Part shown: positions 12,543-24,504 of the stretch, piece by piece
Layout of the letters: each line of letters begins with the position of its first letter
Numbering within the stretch: the first letter of the stretch is position 1
Source: Micrasema longulum
Taxonomy: Eukaryota > Arthropoda > Insecta > Trichoptera > Brachycentridae
Direction: 5' to 3'
DNA length: 64,000 nt
Assembly (NCBI GenBank): GCA_022494885.1
Contig: JAGVSM010004509.1
Span: 1 to 64,000 of the forward strand
Position numbers and translations under genes: made by a program
The notes under the pieces: model-generated
What the model was told of the DNA's origin: nothing
Database searches by the model: none
The model's input: only the letters and a program-made list of their open reading frames with translations

Positions 12543-12900
12543 TGATGTTCGGAGCTTTTTTTTTTTTAATTTTGTAATGTATTATCAAACTAAGACAATT
12601 TTTTTTGATGTATTATATTATCAGCGCTGTGATTTTTCAAAGTTTTGTAATTTTTAAATCACTCCGCGTGTGACTTCACAAGTTCTTTTCTGTGAGTTGT
12701 GCTGATTAGTGGCTTTTCGTAAACCGGAAATCCTTCAGAATAATGTCGTTGGTTGATTCGGAAGAACTAGTGACGTCGTTCAAAGGAGTTCGTTTTTATT
12801 ATTGAGAAACTTGACTGTACAATTTAACACTCTCATTTTTACAGCGCATAAGAAAACATTGTATGTATCTACTTTTCTGTAGCACTGAGCTTTCTTATTT
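12543..12900 (+). mobile_element. TIR MITE M1, copy A
   Basis: Shared landmarks: TTATCAGCGCTGTGATTTTTC, a TGGTTGATTCGGAAGAACT block, and TTTTTACAGCGCATAAGAAA near the right end. Ends are diverged from TGAGGAAGTTCAG. Confidence 0.7.
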
Positions 12901-14619
12901 AAAAAAATATATATATAAAAACGAAGAGCCTTTAAAATAACATTGGTTTGATTTGAAAAATATTTTTTAAAGCCTTCATTTTTAATAAAAAACAGCAAAT
13001 ATCGTTAAAAATCGTTTGAATGTTAGTGACCATCAACATATTATGTTATATAAATATTTTCTCAAGTTCACGACTAGCGATCTATCAATAACAAGTGGTT
13101 CTTGTCGCCTTCCCGACACATGTCACAAATCCGGACTAACTTGAATTTTCCTTTCTCGATAACCTCTCTTATTATTTATCTACAGCGGGATTCAAATGCA
13201 ATTCTACCAGTTGTTCAACCTAATACGGTTAATGTCGTTAACTCTCCCTTCCCGGTAATGTGTAGCTAGCAGTGGCGAGCGGTGATTTTATTTACAGGTA
13301 AGCTATAAAAAAATATCATTTGTTTGTACCTACGTAGTAGGTACATAATACAATATAAGTGATAATATACTACAAATTGATATTTTTTCTGTGGTTCTGT
13401 GTGATACAAAAACTCTCATCTATGAATTCAACTCAAACGACGTAACTTCATGATACATTATATCGTGTAGCTATATTATCCATTAATTTAACACATGACT
13501 TATTTAAAAGTTTATAAAAAATAGCACAAAGAACTCAAGTCAGTATTGAGTATTCTCATTACGATTGAAATTTCAAATGGCCGATTTACTCTAGAAATGA
13601 ATAATGCCAAAAATGGCCGCATCGAGCGCCACATGTGTTGTGAGTCATATTTTCAAAAGTATCATCTCAAAGAAAAATAGTCCAATAATGTTTGAAATAC
13701 TGTTTTCCAAATCGAGAATCTTCAAAGAATTTGTGTAATCTGCAAGTTTACTTTAAAAGAAAAATTCCACCATTGGGTTTAAGATGTTCAAAATATAGTA
13801 CACTTATTTGTATCAAGAAATAAGCTGGAGTAATCGGCTTGTTCCTTGGCTCATTGCTGGCGCTGGGCGCGCTTTATTAATATTTTTATTTATATTTAGA
13901 GACAAATACAAATGGTGGCAATGATTTATAAGAAATAGTAATTATATGTTTGTTTTTCTGTAAATAAAGTTACCGTAAAACATAATTATGGATAGTCAAA
14001 TATAATGGTAAGCTGTGCATAATTGCTTCTATACACGGTTCGCCCCTTGTAGCTAGTACACATTACATCTAATATCTTAAATATATCTATAAATATAATG
14101 AATTCCTCCCTTATACATTCACATATCGGATAAAATATTTTAAAGTTAAATAATTGATACTTTTTAAGAACAGAAAGTATTTTATCAGAGATCGCAGATA
14201 AATCACTAATACAATAAAAAGTTCACTAATGTGTCGCATTTCACATCGTGACTAAGGAGAACTATACAATTTTTTTGTATATAACCATATACACTCTTTA
14301 CGTCTCACTCTCGATAAGTACAAACATATTTGGGAGTGAGAGAAACAATTTCACGCGTCACACGTCAGGGGTGGTTCTTTTGTTCGCGTTGCGAGCATGG
14401 GTTGATGGTATTTTCATGTTTTTAGCAATTAGATTTCGATATCGTTACTTTCGACTTCAACTATGAATAATTAAAGCAATTACCTATGACTATTTTTACT
14501 TATTTAAAATCGCTCATTTTTTACATAGACTCCACAGCACCGTAACGCGCGGATGTTTTCGGCCCAGTAAGAGAAGAGATAGAAAAAATCACACTACCGT
14601 GAAAAATTTAATTTAAAAG
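12901..14619. other. No gene recognised
   Basis: The stretch has slightly higher GC at 13080-13290 and 14330-14420 but no recognisable protein in six frames. Confidence 0.5.
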
Positions 14620-14780
14620 TGGTTTCACACTGCAATATTTCACTGTCCCTAGACTGGTACCTGAAACGAAAACTGACGTAACAAAAATAATTTAGTTACG
14701 CTGCAATTGAAGTCCCAGTGCAATGCCCTATGCACCACATATTCGTGTTTTATTGTGAAAATGATTAAGACTGCTTTCAT
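14620..14780 (+). repeat. tRNA-derived SINE group 3, headless fragment
   Basis: Contains the body TATTTCACTGTCCCTAGAC and a CAATGCCCTATGCACCA end. Confidence 0.5.
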
Positions 14781-14869
14781 ACTGATTTATCGTTATATGT
14801 ATAATTTTAATATTTATAACTCAATATTTTAATCTTTAGTTATTTTTTTTAAAACCTTTTCTTTTCTAT

Positions 14870-15312
14870 CTTTTTTATTTTATTTCAAATCTTAATTTTA
14901 ATAGGTCTCTCTCTTCAATCCGTGCCTCATGTCTGAGGATGGTGATTACGCCTGACTCCAGGCATGGCTCGTCTGTGGACAGTCTCCCTCCATCTGGAAC
15001 GGTCTTGTGCTCTTCTATAGGCATTCGTCAGTGATGATTCTGATAACTCAGTGACTGTGCCGCTCCATCTTGTCGGTTGACGTCCACGCGACCTTGTCCC
15101 TTCGACACTTCCCAGGAGAATAGTTTTCTCCAAACTATCAGAATCTCCCCTAGAAATATGCCCAAAGAACTGCAGGATTCTTTTCTCGCACATGGATATC
15201 AATCTTTCTCCCATGTCCAGTTCCTGGAGAATAGATGCATTCGTACGTCTGGCTGTCCACGGAATCCGCAGCACTCGCCGCCAACACCACATCTCGAAAG
15301 CTTCGATTTTTT
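14870..15312 (-). pseudogene. Endonuclease-reverse transcriptase LINE, 3' end
   Basis: The minus frame of about 120 codons reads EAFEMWCWRRVLRIPWTARR, ILQFFGHISRGDSDSLEK, then RGRQPTRWSGTVTE. It is the same LINE type as 2415-3545 but this copy is open over its length. The T-rich plus sequence before 14900 is its tail. Confidence 0.8.
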
Positions 15313-16062
15313 TCTTTTCAGATTCCCTTTTTTAATAGGTAGGTACTTTTAATTTTATTTCTGGTTTATTTTTTTTTATTCCAATTTTTTATCTTATTTT
15401 GTTTGCACTTATGAGCTTTAAATATTTTTTTCTTATGTTTGATATTTAATCGAATTGTATTGTTTTCTCTCTTTTCATGCTTTAACCATTTTCCCTAGTT
15501 TTATTTCGTCGAATTACTATTTTTGGTTTTGAAAGCATCAAAAACAAAATGAATATGATATATATGTTAATTTTTCTATGTGTTTACAATATTATGTCTG
15601 TACTCTTTTATTTGAATCTAAATTAACGCTTATGACTGAGCACCCGATGACAAACTATTTTTTAACAGTTTGTCGGAACAAATATGCTTTACTACTTTTT
15701 ATTTTTATAATGTATTAATATTTTAATAACATGTGTGTTTTATTGAATAAAGACTTTAAAAGTAATCATCCTGTATCACTGGTAAATCTTGAAGTTTCCT
15801 CAATCTCGGAACTCTCTCTTCGTACGAATTATAATCATTGTGTTTGTTGATGGCAACTTACTTATAATGCAGTTTTTTACTAATGTAATAATGACTATAA
15901 TTTCTCGAATTAGAGACAAATTTGAATCAATTAAAGCAAACTAGCTACGATGACAATGCTAATTATAGTTTTTAATATGTCAATCAGTACAAACTTACTT
16001 ATATTAACACATAACAACAGCAACGTTGGAAGTGAAGAACTGTTGTGGTATTCTTGATTTTC

Positions 16063-16299
16063 TCTACACACTTTGCTTCGTGTAATGATGATTAAACGTA
16101 AAATGGTGTATAAAACTGAATCAAAAACGGAAATAAAACTAGTTCGGTTTCGTCAATTCAACCTAATTAAGTGTTTCGGGTAATCCTTCAAGTCGCAATA
16201 ATGTTCTAAATTAAAATCTTCATGTTTGATTTCACGTGATCATATTTTTTGACGTTTAATCATCAGTGTGGCCATACATGAAGCAAAAATTAGTCGCAT
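16063..16299. mobile_element. Foldback MITE M2, copy 1
   Basis: About 40-bp inverted ends: CTTTGCTTCGTGTAATGATG then ATTAAACGT on the left; the right end complements as TTTTGCTTCATGTATGGCC then ACACTGATGATTAAACG. The second copy lies at 40690-40947. Confidence 0.7.
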
Positions 16300-16424
16300 G
16301 GAAAAAACACATATCTTCAAATTAACAACTCTCTAGGGGATAGAGAAGATTTATAATTGCACTCCAGGGCCTCAATTATGAACGCTATGTTCATACGTAC
16401 ATATAGAGACGGTGTACTTAACTT

Positions 16425-17080
16425 TTTTTTATTTTTTTATTTTTTATTTATCAATCATATAACATAAAGTATAATACACATATATTGATTTATTGCTCCT
16501 ATTCCTTATATTTCTTACTATAATTGAGTGAATTTCTAGAAAACATAACTCAATTATCATTTTAATTATGCTTTTATTTATATTTATTCTTTTTCTGTTG
16601 ATTTAAATCATGCTTTTATTTTGTGTTTTTTTTATTTTTAATACTACTATATTTTACTATTATTTTGTTGATTTTAATGATATTTTGTATATTTGATTAT
16701 GTGTGATTCTTAATTTGTATAATTTATATTTTAAAAATTATTTCTGATTATCTTTTTTGCATTGTATTCTTTGGAATTTGATTATTTATTACATTTACCT
16801 TTTTTCTAGATTGTGATTCTATGTCATTATAATTTGATCTAATTATTTTTACTATGTATTTTTATTGTTATTTATTGTGGCTTGACACGGGCATAGCCTA
16901 AAAAGCCTTCATAAGTTCATAAATATTTAATTTTGTAATTTTGAATGAATAAATAAATAAATACATTGAATTACATTCCCAGGAGTTACAATAACTCAAT
17001 TCGGGACATAAATAATATTAACATTTAAAAAATAACACATATTGAGAACAACAAAGAAACAAAGCAAGTTTAGTACCTTT
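16425..17080 (-). repeat. LINE 3' tail split by a plus-strand LINE tail
   Basis: Minus-oriented 3' UTR with its T-rich start at 16425 and the block CATTCCCAGGAGTTAC after 16975. The same 3' UTR is uninterrupted at 7535-7640. The sequence between about 16487 and 16972 is inserted. Confidence 0.5.
16487..16972 (+). mobile_element. LINE 3' UTR copy (family B) with AATAAATAAA tail
   Basis: Contains TTGTGGCTTGACACGGGCAT and AGCCTAAAAAGCC, ending in AAATAAATAAATA. It is almost identical to 47499-47735, so family B moved recently. Confidence 0.65.
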
Positions 17081-18054
17081 ATAACTAAATATACAACAAC
17101 AATATATACGCCTAAGACCTTTTCTTCCACCAGCAGAATAAATATATATAAAAAAACGCTTTTAAGAATAAAAAAAAAGGAGTGAATCCACTAAGGGAGA
17201 TAAAGTCATTAACATCACATGCCATGCAGACTATGTAACTTCTGTACTATCTGTATCTACCTCGGTATGTTCTACTTACTTGTCATCTCGACATCATATG
17301 ACCGAAACGAACCAATGAATGACCGCAAAAATTATTCTGCGTTCCTAACTTCATTGACATTTCAAATAGTTCTCATTTGTATTTTAAATAGGCCTCTGTG
17401 ATAGAAAGTGCCTACTTCAAAGCGATGATAAACTCCAATAAATCCTAATTCAAACAAAAATGGTCGCATGAACATGGTTTTTAAAAGACTTTTGACACTT
17501 GCCAAGACCATATGCTTAACGATCGTCTTTATTTATCTACCGAGCGACTACAAAGCCGGTTCCTTTGACGTCTCAATACGTACACTCCGGAAGATAGTAA
17601 ATCGGACGGAAAAAATATAATAACTAATATTTTTTTTATATTGGCTACTTTCTTACGCCGAGATACTTTAATATGTCAATAGGGCAGAATCTAGCGACAT
17701 TAACTTTTGCATCTAGCCACTCGTTTCGGAAACTAACAGTTATGTCGGAATTTAAGTCGACTTTACTTATTTTTACTTATTTTTTTCTTAAGGCTTTTAA
17801 GAAAAAAAGTGCCAACCTCAAAACGATCAATTATTTAAGTAAATCGAAATTAAAGGAAAAATTTCTTAGTGGAATAATTTTTTGACACTTTTAATGCGTA
17901 GATAAACCTATCTAACGTAAGAGGTTCTAAACCCGTCGGTATAGACCAATGGACATTTTAAAAATGGAAAAATATAAGTCTAACCAATTACAGATCCTAT
18001 GACCTGTGATTGGTTGGTTTAAGTGGCCACGTACACGCACTGATTACTCCATTT
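17081..18054. other. No gene recognised; weak internal duplication
   Basis: AGTGCCTACTTCAAAGCGAT (17409) and AGTGCCAACCTCAAAACGAT (17808) suggest an old duplication about 400 bp apart. Confidence 0.45.
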
Positions 18055-18250
18055 TTTAAATATTTATTAAGGAAATATTTTCGTTCCTATTATTTACCTA
18101 AACATTTCGATTTTGAGGCCATTTTCAAGTAGTCGCTAATAATTTTCTATCAGAAAATGGGAATCAAGTAAAGGTAGAGTGGGGTTTGAACCTAGGATCT
18201 CTGATCTGTGCGTCAGTAACACTAACCACGGGACCACAACCAGATTCAAA
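18055..18250 (-). repeat. tRNA-derived SINE, group 2
   Basis: Minus orientation: head GGTTGTGGTCCCGTGGTTAG, degraded box B, CTTGATTCCCATTTTCTGAT body and an AAATATTT tail. Confidence 0.75.
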
Positions 18251-18261
18251 TATTCATATTC

Positions 18262-18425
18262 CTTCGATTCTTCCATTTGTTGTTTTAAGTGAAGTTAATG
18301 AGCTGAAAACCTTTATTGCTATGAAGAGATTCATCTTATTGAATTATTTCACGCACTAGGCAACGCTTGAAAACAATTTTCCAAAATTTATACATCTTTT
18401 ATCTTCACTGACAATATTATTTTGT
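18262..18425 (-). repeat. Dispersed repeat S, fragment
   Basis: Shares the AAAACCTTTATTG...CACTAGGCAACGC...CAATTTTCCAA blocks with the long copies at 9395 and 20160, in the opposite direction to 9395. Confidence 0.6.
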
Positions 18426-18519
18426 TTGTGAAAATTTATTTGATTATTTTTAGAATGTGTATTTATTTATTGAAACTTGATTATCTCTCTGTGTTGTTTT
18501 TTCTTTTCATATATTATAT

Positions 18520-19098
18520 TGACTTTCAATAAGCGTGTTAATTATACCTACATTGAAGTTTATGCTTCTACCAGCTATTAAATGCATACGCAAAAATTTG
18601 CCGATCGATGCCGCCCGTCAATTAATAAATGCGTTTGTAGAGTCTAGAGTCGATTATTGTAATGGTATCTATGCAGGTCTACCAATGAACAAAATGACTC
18701 GCTTACAATCTGTATTGAATGCCGCAGCGAGACTTATTTTCGGAATCTCTAAGTTCAGTCATATCACTCCGCTACTTCGGGAACTACACTGGCTACGTTT
18801 GCCACAGAGGGTCGAATACAAAATCTGTTGGCTTATGTATAAGTCACTGCACAGCTCCGTAATATCTAAGGGAACTATGCATTTCAGATTAACTAGCTGA
18901 CAGGCGTCTCACGCTTAGATCAGCTACGTCTACGGCGAGAGGAAAAGTTATTATTCCACTAAATTTAGTGAACGCGCATTTGCGGTCGCAGGCCCTATAG
19001 CATGGAATGCTCTCCCAGCAGAGGTGCGAGGCTGTGAAAGTGAAGTGATGTTTCGGAAAAAACTTAAAACCCACTTGTTCCCTAAATCATTTGAATAA
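18520..19098 (+). pseudogene. CR1/L2-like LINE reverse-transcriptase C-terminal pseudogene
   Basis: Translations AARQLINAFVESRVDYCNGI, LQSVLNAAARLIFGISKF, ITPLLRELHWLRLP and, after frame changes, FSERAFAVAGPIAWNALPAE then KLKTHLFP follow exactly the order of CR1-clade RT C-termini. A stop after LTS and frameshifts near 18900 inactivate it. Confidence 0.85.
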
Positions 19099-19954
19099 AT
19101 CCGTAGCATGTGACAACAAAATAAATTGTTTTAATTAAATTACAAATTTAAAATCTTCAATTAAATGAATTTAACAATATAATCACCTATTGTTAGATTA
19201 CAGAATACCGGGAATGAATATGCATCACATTTTGATATATTTAGTTTATCTCTGCCTAACTTAAAAAATAAAGTGACCAACATATTTTTATCAAAAAGAG
19301 CAAATCATCTTCAGAGGATTGGGTTGGAATAGTTATGATTTGATTGATTAATGTATTTTGTTATTGTATAATTTCTTTAATATATGTATGTATTTCAAGT
19401 AATTAATAATGTGTACAGTACGAGTATATTAATATTTCATACTCGATTTTTTTTTTTTTAAATATTTTTATCTCTAAGCACTCTTTATACCACATATATG
19501 TAAATGGCAGAAATGCCGTACATAAATAAATAAATAAATAATCACTATGTAAAGCGCCCTTGAGGTATTTTATTACGAAAATGGCGCTATATAAGTTATC
19601 CATTAAAATAATAATTGAAAAAAAAAAAAAAAAAACTAATTTTAAAATATATTCATTAATAAATAAGTTTGACCATAAAGTTAATGCTTTAAAAATTATT
19701 GAAGCATTATTGAGTATTTGAATTGCGTCAATGTAATAAAGTAATCTAGATGCAAATCGATATTAACAGTTTATTTCCTTATTAGCAAAACAGTTTTACT
19801 TTCATTAATTCATTATTTGCTCGTTAATTATTTGCCAGCTCAGGTACACAAAAACATATCTAAAAATTGCTGCATTTTTTATGCATAAAAAATAAAAACA
19901 ACTAATCTTGGTCAGTCGAATCAAACATCTTTTAGATGCTAACATTCTTAATTT

Positions 19955-20930
19955 AAATCAATGTTGCGTTTTCGTCTAAATAAAACAAAACGACGAATTA
20001 TTTTACTTGAAACTTTTTTATTCAAATTTGTTGCTACAGATAGGAAAAACATTTTTGAAAAGGGAATATTGAAATTTATTTTAACAGAGGGGGAAAACAT
20101 TTGAAATGAAAATTCCAGCCAGTCTGCAAGCATTTGGACATAATCAAACATTGTTGAATTAGTACCTGGTAAAAGAAGAAGTATAAAAATTGGAAAATTG
20201 TTTTCGGGCGTTGCCTAGTAGGTGATTTGGTTCAGCCGAATGAATCTCACCCACGTGATAAAGGTTTCAGCTTTTTTGCTTCACAAAAGTCAACATATGG
20301 AAGACTTGAGGAAATGTGGATGTTCAAACATGGGCAGAATAGTGAACGCAGTGTGTAAAGTGGCCACTTAAACCAGCCAATGACAGGTCATAAGCCCTGC
20401 AAATGCCTAGACTTCCATATTCCCTTCTCAAAAATGTTTTCCCTCTCTGTTGAAATAAATTTAAATATGAACAACTCCCTAGGGAGGAAATCCAGCCAGT
20501 CTGCAAGCATTTAGACATAATCAAACATTGTTGAATTACTACCTGGTAAAAGAAGAAGTATAAAAATTGGAAAATTGTTTCCAGGCGTTGCCTAGTAGGT
20601 GATTTGGTTCAGCCGGATGAATCTCACCCACGTGATAAAGGTTTCAGCTCTTTCACTTCACAAAAGTCAACAGATGGAAGAGTTGAGGAAATTTGGATGT
20701 TCAAACATGGCAGAATGGTGAATGTTACACAGTGTGTAAAGTGGCCACTTAAACCAGCCAATGACAGGTCATAAGCCCTGCAAATGCCTTGACTTCCATA
20801 TTCCCTTCTCAAAAATGTTTTCCCTCTCTGTTGAAATAAATTCAAACATAAACAACTCCCTAGGGAGGAAATCCAGCCAGTCTGCAAGCATTTGGACTTA
20901 ATCAAACATTGGGAAATATGGAAGTCTATT
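19955..20930 (-). repeat. Tandem array of dispersed repeat S (unit ~380 bp)
   Basis: The block CCAGCCAGTCTGCAAGCATT recurs at about 20116, 20491 and 20873, spacing near 377 and 383. Each unit also carries the AGGCGTTGCCTAGTAGG, AAAGGTTTCAGCT and ACAGGTCATAAGCCCTGC blocks in the same order. Two complete units and partial ends are present. The units are very similar to each other. Confidence 0.85.
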
Positions 20931-21286
20931 TTTTTATTTACGTATTTCAACAGTCAATAAAATATTTTTTTTTTCTTCAATCCTAATTTTCTGCAGCAAG
21001 ATTTTTTTTTCTCTTTTGAAATATTGCATGTTATCAGTTAACTTAATTTTATGTGGAAGCATATTTTACAATTTGGCAGAAAAATAACCCTCGCATCTTT
21101 GTCCAAATGTTGGGTTAAAGGGAGGAATATTAACAATTATATTATATCTTGCCCCTGTTAGATATGTATGTATGTCCCTGAGCACGGGGATGACAATGTT
21201 CATCTCCAAATCTGTCTAGCAGAATAATTTTTAGCGTTAGTCTCTCAGCTGCTCTTTTTTTATCATCATTTACATTTTTATTTTTT

Positions 21287-21450
21287 TTGCACCACAACAG
21301 GCCAGGAGGCCTAATTACAGTGGTGAATTACATCACAGAGCACCCAGGCTTGAAAAAAATCACATTTTAATTTTTGTGTTCTCACCGGGAATCGAACCCG
21401 GAACCTTCCGTGCGTGAGTCAAGCGTCTTGACCACTACACCACGGAGGCC
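21287..21450 (-). repeat. tRNA-derived SINE, group 1
   Basis: Minus orientation with head GGCCTCCGTGGTGTAGTGG, box B GGTTCGATTCC and the CCTCCTGGCCTGTTGTGGTG end. Boxes A and B are well kept. Confidence 0.85.
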
Positions 21451-21454
21451 GGAG

Positions 21455-21765
21455 GATTTAAAACCATCACGACTTGTAGGGGTAGGAAGAGATGATGTAA
21501 CGCCATGTCACTCTGTCTTTGCATACAGACCTTGCTTCATATTTATTCATACATGTTCTTAAGTACACGCGTCGATTATTCCGCTTTTTGACATGTCCAT
21601 CATCAAGTATTTATTAGATTTGGTCATCTAATGTCTTTTTCGGTCTTCATTGATTTCTTCATTTATCAACATTCGCACTGTAAATCATTTTAGCTGTTCT
21701 TTCGGCTTCTATTTGCAATACATATCCAAACCAACGCAGAGCATTTTTCTTGATTTCGTCTATAA
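21455..21765 (-). pseudogene. LINE C-terminal fragment (ALRWFGYV type)
   Basis: The minus strand reads KKNALRWFGYVLQIEAERTA, IYSANVD, then RPKKTLDDQI, KKRNNRRVYLRTC and VCKDRVTWR. This is the tail of endonuclease-reverse transcriptase LINEs. Stops interrupt it. The same end occurs at 60800-61020. Confidence 0.75.
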
Positions 21766-22312
21766 TTCTAAACAATACAAAGATATTTGTACATTATGTA
21801 GCGAACAATTTCTTAAATATAAGTATAACATTATTAGATAAACATGTATAGAATACTTCGAGGCTTCATACGGACAATTGCAAAAAAGTTACAATACGTA
21901 AATGTAGATTACTTGTAATATTTAAGTAAAAAAATAAAATTTAAGATACGTCTTTGCATCAGTTGTCCGAGAAAATCATTAATGGTTCTCGCGGAGAATG
22001 TGTTCTCATCGATTGCGTTTCCACTTAACTCTTCATTTCAAAATAGCTGTTTGTTTTTTATTTATTTGTTTTATTTTTTGCACACACAAAGCACCTTATA
22101 TTTAAACATTTAGTTTTAGTGCCAAAATACGGTGTTTATTAGTAAAAAATCGTCCATGTAGCTCACTTGCAATACAATGAAAGCACCCACCCCTTTCTCT
22201 AAACTGTTCATAAAGTTTCTTTCTTCAGTTTCGCATATTCACAATCATTTTTTATTATTAATTATCAAAATTTTTATATTGATGTACAGTCAAACCACGA
22301 AAATAACAAACT

Positions 22313-22504
22313 GATTGTTCGTGCCAGCTTTTAAAACCAGTTGACGACTTTAGATTTCTGGGAATAATTATTGACAGAAATATACGATGGGAGGTACAAG
22401 TTCAATCGCTGGTTTCTAGATTAAGAAGCTTGTGTCATGTATTTTGCTCACTTAGGAACACCCCGGACACTAGCACTCTCAGAACGGTGTATTTTGCGCT
22501 TTTC
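22313..22504 (+). pseudogene. Jockey/R1-like RT fragment
   Basis: One frame reads KPVDDFRFLGIIIDRNIRWE then SLVSRLRSLCHVFCSLRNTP and TLRTVYFALFQS, the post-catalytic region of jockey-type RT. It is cut at about 22505 by a group 3 SINE. Confidence 0.75.
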
Positions 22505-22640
22505 CAGTCAGTGCTACCAGCCCAGGGACTATGAAATATTCCAGTGTGAAATCACCCTTTTAAATCAATATTTCAGATCAACCATATCGGGAATCGAACC
22601 CGAGACCTCTTGCATGGTAGGCAAACGCGCCAACGAAGGT
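22505..22640 (-). repeat. tRNA-derived SINE, group 3
   Basis: Minus orientation: head with GAGGTCTCGGGTTCGATTCC, then the ATATTTCATAGTCCCTGGGC body. It is truncated in the body, where it meets the RT fragment. Confidence 0.75.
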
Positions 22641-22715
22641 ATTTAATCAATACTATTACTCAATGGAAAAAGGGAATAAAGATGAAAGAGGAAAGGAAGA
22701 GAAAAGATATGTTTT
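22641..22715 (-). repeat. 3' end of a CR1-like LINE
   Basis: The reverse complement (CTCTTCCTTTCCTC...CCCATTGAGTAATA...TTGATTAAA) matches the 3' UTR of the LINE at 34560-35850. It marks a second copy of that family. Confidence 0.55.
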
Positions 22716-22739
22716 AGGAGGCATTACACCAGAGTTGAT

Positions 22740-22920
22740 AAATATATTTTATTGTTATCAAAAACATTTTTCACTTTGTGGTATGACATTTTACACTTAT
22801 TTGTTTATAAATTTGTATAAACCACTTTAATTTTTTTATTTTTTTATTACACTTCGACCGGTTTCGAGGTTACTACCTCATCGTCAGGAATTGAACTAAC
22901 TTATAATTACACGCGTTGCT
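22740..22920 (-). ncRNA. Hammerhead ribozyme-like motif, Penelope-type element remnant
   Basis: On the minus strand, CTGACGA (22887-22881), stem II GAGGT-AGTA-ACCTC (22879-22866) and GAAAC (22865-22861) followed by CGGTCGAAG give the hammerhead core arrangement. One core base differs from CTGATGA. Penelope-like retroelements are known to carry such motifs with a CGACCGGTTTCG block. No Penelope RT/GIY-YIG ORF was found nearby. Confidence 0.5.
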
Positions 22921-23149
22921 ATTAATATAATAAAATATTGTATGAAATAATCAGAAAATTGAAAGAAAGAGAGAGAAAGAAGATAAAATAAATCATAACG
23001 GGAATAGTTTTAAAAGAGGACTCGAAGTTAAATTTAATTGAACATTTATTATTTGAAGTTTTTGATTTGTAAACAAATAAATAAATATATTGTTGACTAT
23101 AATTATTGTAATATAAATAAATCAATATTAATATTTAATTACATATAAC

Positions 23150-24480
23150 CACAAACTTGTGCTATAAATAGTGAATAAAATAATCGTGTTTATTGTTCCA
23201 GCGTATTAAGTTCTTTCCTTATTCTACCACAGTATGTTGTGTTGTGTTGTGATGTGTTTACACATAGGTGCATAACATTGCGCGTGTTAACTAGACCGAA
23301 ATGTTATAATTATTTCCATATTGTGAAATAAACTAGCTCTCAGTACTTAAATTGATGTAAGTTGTTTGAAAATCGCTGATTACCATCTGCTCACTAAACA
23401 CAAACATATCATAGAGTACTTTACTCGAGTAAAAGATTTCAAAGGTCTACCGAAATGAAGAAGAAAGTTGTACCCAAAATTGCGTTTAAAAAATTATTTT
23501 CTCGGATGTAATAATACGAACATTTAAAGGCGTACTTCTTTTGAAAAACAATATTCAATTATTTCTAAAAACCTGATATTTAATTGATTTACAACCGAAG
23601 TTATGTTAAATTGAAATAACTTCGACCTTAAGAAATTCAAAATTAAGGAAATTCCTTTTTTTAACAGTTTGCTAATGGTATTTCCAGTAGCTCAATCGCA
23701 AATAACTATCGACGTGCTCATAAGCGACGTGATAACAATTTCTCACCATGGTTGTTTATCATATTCGCATTCACAATGCAACATCCGTGAACACCTAATA
23801 TTAAATGTCAAAATATTTACGTTTCGCGACGTATAATACTGCTGCGCAATCACATATTTGAATTTCACCGGTGTAAATATGGAAAATATACCAAAACTAC
23901 AATATTTAATTATTATTTATCACGCTATTCATTGCATTTAGCCGACGATTGGCAAGCCAAATGTCAAGAAAAATAGTCACTTTAGTAATTGTAATTTAAT
24001 TTTTTACTTTTTTGTATTAGATACTCCTTACTATTTTGCAAATGCAATATATTGTATTATTTTTTATAGTAAACGCCGATTTTTCGCCAGTGAACTGTAT
24101 TTATTTACGAGGAAAACAAAAAACAAACCAACAAGAGCGTTGACTTAGGGATTACACACGCGTTGACTTATGACTGCGACAACTTAAGCATGTTCATTGT
24201 GATCGCTCAAATGCTTAGCATGTTTTAAGTACGTCGATAGTTATTTGTGATTGAGCTACATATATTGTATCGTATTTCAAATTTAACTTTTGTGCGGCTG
24301 TGATGTTACACTAATCTACATACGATACAATCTTTATATTTTAGTTTTAATAACTTATAATTAGAAATCAAACACTGATTTGAGTCTACTGTAATATAAT
24401 AAACACTTTATTTTATTTTTACAAATATAAACATATAAAAATAAAAACTTCGTGACAATTGTTTCGCCTTATTAGGGTAT
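23150..24480. other. AT-rich sequence, no gene seen
   Basis: GTGTTGTGTTGTG microsatellite-like run near 23236. TGTGCGGCTGTGATGTTACA (24291) recurs in diverged form at 31910, so part is repetitive. Confidence 0.5.
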
Positions 24481-24504
24481 TTTCAAACGAATGACATTCG
24501 AATG

